64,000 nucleotides of DNA from Blepharisma japonicum (taxonomy: Eukaryota; Ciliophora; Heterotrichea; Heterotrichida; Blepharismidae): positions 62,001-126,000 of the forward strand of contig CATKHK010000054.1 in the NCBI GenBank assembly GCA_949751835.1. Reading direction: 5' to 3'. The first letter of the stretch is position 1. Every line of letters begins with the position of its first letter. The position numbers and the translations under genes were made by a program. This document shows, in pieces, positions 57,939 through 64,000 of this stretch. The notes beneath the pieces were generated by a model. The model worked only from the letters and a program-made list of their open reading frames with translations, was not told where the DNA came from and did not search any database.

Positions 57939-60900
57939 CTATTGAAGCATAGTGCTAACCATATTCGTTCGGAGAGTAAATTGAAACTTCATATCTCTTG
58001 CGATAAGATTTTCTTCACTTCGGCTCTCTGAGCTAGCCTTCGGGAGTCCAGGGCTTTCGCCTTCATTCTTTTTTTTGATCTTCGTAATTTCATCAACCTT
58101 TACATTTGAAGTCAATAAAAACCTAAAGAAAATGCCAATATCTGGTGCCTTTTCTCTATATAATAAGCTAGGGTATCGTTTATGCTGCACAAAAATTCCT
58201 AATAATAGTAATATAAACCATCCTGTCAATTGCAGAATTATCCATAGGCTGATAAGGCCAGATGGGACTATCCAATAGACAGAAGATATTAGAACGCTTC
58301 ACATTACTGCAAGAATTGAAATAATTGTCCATCAATTGCACCTATGATAATTAAAAGGTTTCCACTTGATACAAATCATTAAATAAGCTGCAAGAATTAA
58401 TAAAAATACTAATCCATGCAAGGATTGATTATAAGACTTTAGAATTCCTTTAAGCACAACAATTGTGACTTGAACGACACTTTTGGTCATTAAGTGAAGC
58501 GGCCTTGTTATTATGTTAATTTCAAGCTGCAAATTCTGCCATAACGGTCTACAGTAAACTGCAAGAGGCACGTATGATAATAAGCCTAGTAAAGCCAAAC
58601 TTGCATATAAATTATGAGGATAAGTTCAGCATGTTGTAGTACAGTCTTTTCCCATAAAACTATCGGTTAAAGCATCTCCTGTCGCATTTCTACAACTAAA
58701 TACATCTAAAAGAATCGACACTATAGGAATTAAACACAGATTTCCTAATATTGGCATTGTTTCTCTTGCCATAGTAACGCTATGATCTATAAACCAATTT
58801 TGAAATTTATCACCGATTCGGTATAATATTATCACACAAAAATAAATCCACAGTGCACATAACCCTAAAACTGTGAAAAATCCCATTCAGTAATATTTCT
58901 CTGTAAACTCAATAATATTTGACAAATTTGCTGCTGCATAATCTCCAATTACAGCTGAAAATTTATCGTAGCCACTCATAGTAGGGCCCATAGCAATCAG
59001 CTGTAAGAAATCTATAAAAATAATTGACAACACTATCCCATCACCAAATTTGAAATTTTTTTTAATTGTTAAAGGTCCCACATGGATATTTCACCATTTA
59101 CGAAAAATGTAAATAGTGATCAAAGTAGTACCTGCTGCAACAGTAAATGATATAACGTAGAAAATAGCTGTACCTTGGAATGAGCTTTGCACATTTTTTC
59201 AATCAAAAGGACAATCATCAGGTTTTACTATGATGTCTGATGGCGGATCTGAAGTGCCTCCAGGCCAAGTAATGCTGCTAATAAAGGTAAAAGGATGTGT
59301 GCTCGCAATATTATAGGTCCCTACTCGAACATCAATCCATTTTCCGGTTGTTGAATTATAAATGGTATTGTAAACTACAATAATCACCTGACTTCTATCA
59401 TTACTTCCATTTGCAAAAGTGACAGTCCCTGAACATCCAGTAAACCTTTGCAGCCTCATAGATTTATTTAAAACAGATGGAGTGTTTATATTATCCCCTT
59501 TAGAGATGGAAAATTTTATAGCGTTCAGCACTGTCATCGTAGAGTCGTATGCAAAACATTTATAAACTGGGTCGACAGCGTTCATCAGACGAACATATAA
59601 ATCTTTTAAATAAAGACCATAATCTCCAACTCATTCATCTTGAAAAACAGCAATAGATCCATACATAAGTTCTTCAAGCTTAAGTTTGGCTGCTGGATCA
59701 GTTTCGAATAAGATTTCAAATGAAACTTTTATAGAAAACATCATGATGGCATCTCCTCTCCTTATCCCTACATCATAAAGACCTTCAATAACATAAAATA
59801 CAGATGGAGGATCAATTAACATAATAAAAATTCTTCCGTTGGTGTTTTTTATTGATTCAAATAGAGGTTGATATGCCTCGAAGTCTGATTTACCATAACC
59901 ATATTTAATAACTCTTGAAGTTTCATTGTTTAGAATATTGATATTTGCGTTTTGGGCACTTTTAAGAAAATAATTATAAAGATCAATTCCTGTCGTTGAG
60001 TTTTGATACAAAATAATAACATTTGTCCATCCAAAAATCATGGCCAAGCTTGCCATCATACTTACATTATAGCCATAATTCTTCATCACTCTCATAAATT
60101 CCGGAAAAGTCGTTTGATTATTAAAAATTGTTTCTCCACAAAGCTCTGATATCATCGGAATTGAAATTTTTAGTGCTCTAAATGCTTGAATTGTAGTAAG
60201 GCAAGCCGATGGAAATCCTGTTGCTAAGTGAGCTACACCCATTTGATTTTTTAAAGCTGCAAAGCATGGCACTGCATATGAAGTTGTAGAAAATTCAGCT
60301 CCACAGTCAGTATGTGTCACAGCAATTTGAAAATTGCCCAAATAATTTTGCTGATTTGCTAAATTGATTGCCATTTTTGCAGCAGCTTTTAGAGCAGGAT
60401 AAAACCAGCTAGTTGATGATCCTGAATTTGTTCTTCCATCTGCCATCGATATATTTACATAAGAAACAACTGTATTTGGAGTTTTAGTTGTATTCCCAGG
60501 GAAAATTATGGTTTTGTTTAAAAAAAATTCTTCATCAGAAATGTACCCAACTTTGATTTTTTGGCTTGATTGTATGTTTATTAGAGAATAATTAAATATT
60601 GGTTGATGCTCATAAGTAATTTCTTGGAGCTTTTCTCGAAGCTCAATATTGAGATTAGTAATTGATAAAGTATCAATAAATTTAAGCATTTTTAAGCATG
60701 CGAGGGCTTCGTAATGTGCATAATCTGAGGCACCTTCCAACTCAGATTCTACATATATTAAAAGTCCATCTGTGTCTGCTCCTCATATACCCATGCTTCC
60801 TATGATGACGCCAGTTCCTTTTTGGTAAAGGTCTTTAGTTGCCAAGCTATTTACAATTTTTTGGGTGCTATTTCCTGGATTTTGAATGACAATATTTTTA

Positions 60901-61448
60901 ACACCCGTCGGCAAAATTTCTCTACCAACAAATAAATCAGACAGAGTCTGTGATTGATTATCCACAAAGGAAAAATATTGAATATTTAAATCTGCGAAAT
61001 TTTCTTTTAAAGCTAATGATAAATCATTATAATTGTTTTCTGTCACAATCAATGCTGTCGTTCAGTTTAAGAGATTAAATATTTGTGACAGCGCTTTAAT
61101 ATTTTGATCGTGATCAAAATGAACAAAAAATTCCCAATCACTATAAATATGAGAAGGCTCTCCAATATTTAAGTACACAAATTTTGATTCTTCTGCAGTT
61201 TGTTTGATGATAGAAGTTATAGATAGACTGAAAGCTGCGTCTATAACTATACTATTTGGATGTAATAGAGGTTTAAGATCAGTTTCTTTAGTAACAAAAA
61301 TTGAAAAAACCTGAGGTTTGTTAAGGTTTTCTGTTATCACATTAGCAATTGTTGAAAAAAAGTATTCTTCTGTAGAGTCACTTATCAACATGTCAATGAT
61401 TAGGTCTGCAATTGCTAATTGCGCAAGCATCATCCATAGACGGGTCAT
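57939..61448 (-). CDS. Large membrane receptor with ANF/periplasmic-binding-like ligand domain
   Basis: A 1,169-aa protein from one frame through at least seven TGA codons read as Trp. The extracellular part (about 1-770) looks like type-I periplasmic-binding / receptor-family ligand-binding folds, probably two in tandem. The second is clearer: SSTSWFYPALKAAAKMAINLAN, HTDCGAEF, and IFGWTNVIILYQNSTTGIDL. Several N-glycosylation sites occur. About eight membrane helices follow (YVISFTVAAGTTLITIYIF to WIILQLTGWFILLLLGIF), then a short basic tail. The design recalls class C GPCRs with an extra helix. I see no kinase or cyclase domain. It probably senses an extracellular small molecule. Confidence 0.82.
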
Positions 61449-61775
61449 TTACTAGTAATTTATATAATATTTGAAGAGCTGTAGATTATAAATTTCGAAA
61501 TAAAGTATGGTGGTGAAAATTTCATATTAATAAATTTTCTTCTTAATATGCATAAAAATAATATTTATACATAATTCTTATATCTTACATAAGTAATTTA
61601 ACGCTCAAAATAAAATATTACTATTTCTCTCATTAATAAAAATCCAGCAATTTATAAATTTCTTAATTTGAATTCCCTATATTTATCTTATAAATGTCGA
61701 TTCCCGTAATTTTATTTTATCAGTGTATTACACTACAAAACCTTTAAATTAATTGCAAAATGGGAAGCAAGATAA
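61449..61775. other. Divergent spacer before the FHA gene
   Basis: AT-rich, 327 nt, between the receptor and the FHA gene, which diverge. It presumably holds both promoters. An ATG at 61760 (MGSK...) opens a frame that stops after 28 codons and is not the main frame of the next gene. Confidence 0.45.
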
Positions 61776-62744
61776 ATGTAATCTGTAATAAGGTGTTGCA
61801 GAGGTTCAGCCGAAACAAACGGCGAAGTTCAAATAATTTATGATAAGGTTCTTCGCAAAGATAACATCGATATGATGAATCTTTCAGTAGATGAATTAAA
61901 AGAGCAAAGTAAACAAACACTTGCTCTAATCAAGAGAGGAATGTGCACTCCAGATGATCCCAGTAGATGAAATAACCCAGAAAGGCTTGAAAAGCTATTG
62001 ATTGTTGCGATGCAAGGAAAACTGTTAAGGCTCAAAGTTAAAAGTTCTTTAATTTTGCCGAGAAATTCAGTTATCAACATATCTCCTCTCAAGTATGAAC
62101 TCAGTTATCGCGGAGCAAAGGATGGAGTCACTTATTTAGGGTGCAAGAAAAAAGATAGGCCTAAAGGACAAATTGTATGCGATTTTGTGATACCTTTGAC
62201 TGATAAAGCATTAGCAAATTCATTGAGAACTCCGCACTTTTTGATATGATATGACCCTTATATAGATTCTTATTATATTAGGGATTTTGCGGTAGGTTCA
62301 GGAGTATATGCAAAAATAGACTATACTTTAGCTTTATATAAGAAGCAGTATATTGTTACATTTGGGGAGTCACATTTGCTTATTACGATAATCCCATCAA
62401 CACCATATCCAAGACTTTGCCTTAAAGTATATGGAGGAAAAATGTCTGGAGAGTTGATATTCTTCGATGCTCATGAATATCACATGGACCAAGTTTATGT
62501 AGGGCGAGATCAAAGCTGCAATGTTTTTATTGACGATAATTTAATTTCCAAAAAACAAGCTACAATCTTCTACAGTCAGAAAAAAGGCTGAATGTTAGTA
62601 GATGGTGACCTACAAACTCAAAGGCCAAGCACAAACGGAACTTGGTAAAATCTATTTAGACTTTATTTAAATGACGATTTGGAACTCAAAGAAGGGATGG
62701 AACTTAAAGCATTTCAAACATTATTTAAAGTCAATATTTATTAG
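61776..62744 (+). CDS. FHA-domain protein; possible intron-split start codon
   Basis: About 312 aa if the start codon is assembled by splicing. The coding frame is open back to CCRGSAETNGEV, where no ATG precedes it except A-T (61776-61777) joined to G (61793) across a candidate 15-nt intron (61778-61792, GTAATCTGTAATAAG). Its AAG end is unusual for this genome. Otherwise translation starts at 61872 (MMNLSVDEL, 285 aa). A second intron, 62645-62659 (GTAAAATCTATTTAG), joins TG to A, making a TGA Trp codon. The C-terminus is an FHA fold: DQVYVGRDQSCNVFIDDNLI, SKKQATIFY, then RPSTNGTW and LYLNDDLELKEG. FHA domains bind phosphothreonine. Confidence 0.8.
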
Positions 62745-62845
62745 TATTTTATTATTTTCTTAATAAAACTTCTTAAAATTTGTTCAATTTATATTATTGT
62801 TAAGCTTCAAATACGAACAAAAATATTCAAAAAGAATAATCTAAA

Positions 62846-64000
62846 ATGGGGAGCGAAAGTTTAATTCAATCTATCAAAAGACTCAAGCAGCTTCATTCAA
62901 GAGCAACCAAAAGACACGTTAGGCTTATCACTTTACTTGATTCAATTGAAATTGATACCATAAAAGTAACTTTTATTCAGGAATATCCCAATAAAGTCGC
63001 CTTTGATATTGCTTCTTTTGAGGAGTTTACAAAAATCGCAAGTGATCTGTATGAACAAGATACAGAAAATTCTGAAATTACTGAAACAATCGAAGAGAAA
63101 ATCCTGGAAATCAGCAAAATAAAACGAGTCACAAAGTCTTTGAAACAACATCTTATGCATATTAAAGAGAGACTTAAAAGAGATGGAAAAATAATCAGCA
63201 CTAACGGTAAAAGAGTGACAGCAGTTGTCAAAGAATATAGAGAAAGATGCAGGATTGGCTTTATTGATCATCTGAAAATGATGGATTTAGACCTTAGGAG
63301 AATACTAAAACCTATTGTTCCAAATAAAGTTATTGATGAAAACGTTAGTTTTCCAAAAATCAATAATAATGAAAGCTTAGTGGCATCTCTTGAATCTTCA
63401 CAAGTATCAAAAAAACCGACTGAGACGGTAGAAGAGGTAGAAATTCCAGATATACAAGAAATACAAGAGATTGACCAGACAAATGACCTGGAAATTGAAA
63501 TTGAGAATGAAGAAAGCCAAATTGATAAACTAAACGCACATATTGGCATGCTGGTTAATACTTTAGAAACGGTTGCTAAAGATTTAATACAAGTTTTGGG
63601 AGAATGCAATAGGAAATATTATGAAATTGTTAACCCTGCACAGCTTGGCTCTGGCCCTCCAACGCCCTTGGCTATGCCATTGCCTGAGTATTTTACATTT
63701 GAAATGGGTGAATCTCAGGAAATAATTCCCCAAACACCCCAAACCCCTTTAGTCCAAAAGCAAACTATTCAAAAAATAAAATCGAGGCTCAATGAGTTAA
63801 AATCAAAAGGTGAACTATCAACTGCTCAATGCGATCTATTTAAGTCAAGACTTGAAAAAATGATGAAAGAAGGCCAATACGACCTAAACAAAATTTTCCA
63901 CGATACAAATATTCCAGTCACTAAACGTGAAGAAATTGTATTTAAACTTATTAATCCAGAATTTCAAGAAGCAAACGATGTAAGCATCCATGAAATCTTA
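62846..64000 (+). CDS. Large protein, 3' end beyond the window, unrecognised
   Basis: An open frame from ATG at 62846 to the last base (385 codons so far, no stop, no TGA). It begins MGSESLIQ, a possible N-myristoylation site. The first 180 residues are helical and basic (KRLKQLHSRATKRHVRL, HIKERLKRDGK). An acidic linker follows (VEEVEIPDIQEIQEIDQ), then a Pro/Thr-rich patch (PQTPQTPLVQ) and another helical region (SRLNELKSKGELSTAQ). I do not recognise a domain. The coding reading is supported by length and codon-like composition only. Confidence 0.7.
   Translation, partial: MGSESLIQSIKRLKQLHSRATKRHVRLITLLDSIEIDTIKVTFIQEYPNKVAFDIASFEEFTKIASDLYEQDTENSEITETIEEKILEISKIKRVTKSLKQHLMHIKERLKRDGKIISTNGKRVTAVVKEYRERCRIGFIDHLKMMDLDLRRILKPIVPNKVIDENVSFPKINNNESLVASLESSQVSKKPTETVEEVEIPDIQEIQEIDQTNDLEIEIENEESQIDKLNAHIGMLVNTLETVAKDLIQVLGECNRKYYEIVNPAQLGSGPPTPLAMPLPEYFTFEMGESQEIIPQTPQTPLVQKQTIQKIKSRLNELKSKGELSTAQCDLFKSRLEKMMKEGQYDLNKIFHDTNIPVTKREEIVFKLINPEFQEANDVSIHEIL

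Noticed and set aside
61760-61846. MGSK... frame as the start of the FHA gene
   Set aside because: It stops after 28 codons, and removing the 15-nt intron does not change its frame relative to that stop; it does not join the FHA coding frame.

Overview
This looks like macronuclear (somatic) DNA from a heterotrich ciliate, most likely Blepharisma or a close relative. Two features point there. First, in-frame TGA reads as tryptophan throughout: many genes only become complete when TGA is decoded, and conserved Trp positions carry TGA. TAA and TAG are the only terminators I need. Second, every intron I can place is 15 or 16 nt long (GTAA...TAG/CAG type), as known in heterotrichs. Stentor shares the tiny introns but uses the standard code. 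The DNA is AT-rich and gene-dense, with about 40 protein genes, short UTRs and start codons of divergent genes as little as 14 bp apart. Gene models here join reading frames across TGA and across the mini-introns.

Layout. 0.2-3.4 kb (minus): MGRN1-type RING E3 ligase, a helix-turn-helix protein, and GPI mannosyltransferase 1 (PIG-M), which is visible only if TGA is Trp. 3.5-16.7 kb (plus): an AGC kinase and a single 11.5-kb frame for midasin, the ribosome-assembly AAA ATPase. 17.0-18.5 kb: a selenoprotein-W-like gene with TGA at the Sec position plus a SECIS-like hairpin, then a Cu/Zn-SOD-like protein that has lost metal ligands. 18.5-28 kb: coiled-coil proteins, EF-hand proteins (one with three calcyphosin modules), a PLAC8 protein and a PIN-like carrier. 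28.9-33.8 kb: a sulfatase-fold membrane protein, SF3A3, COMMD7 and frataxin. 33.8-39 kb: three tandem purple-acid-phosphatase genes. 39-47 kb: mitochondrial membrane, IQ-motif, cysteine-rich secreted and MDR-MORN fusion proteins, gamma-glutamyl hydrolase and phosphoglycerate mutase. 47-53.6 kb: a tetraspan protein, a WD40-TRP-like channel fusion and a Tul1-like RING protein. 53.7-64 kb: two unrecognised proteins, a second PIN-like carrier, CHCHD2, a large ligand-binding-domain receptor, an FHA protein and an unfinished gene at the edge.

Most genes are unrelated housekeeping or signalling genes and are not in operons. The point that stands out is the selenoprotein W candidate. If real, one nuclear genome uses UGA both as a routine Trp codon and as a SECIS-directed Sec codon. 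No tRNA, rRNA, CRISPR or transposon was recognised.
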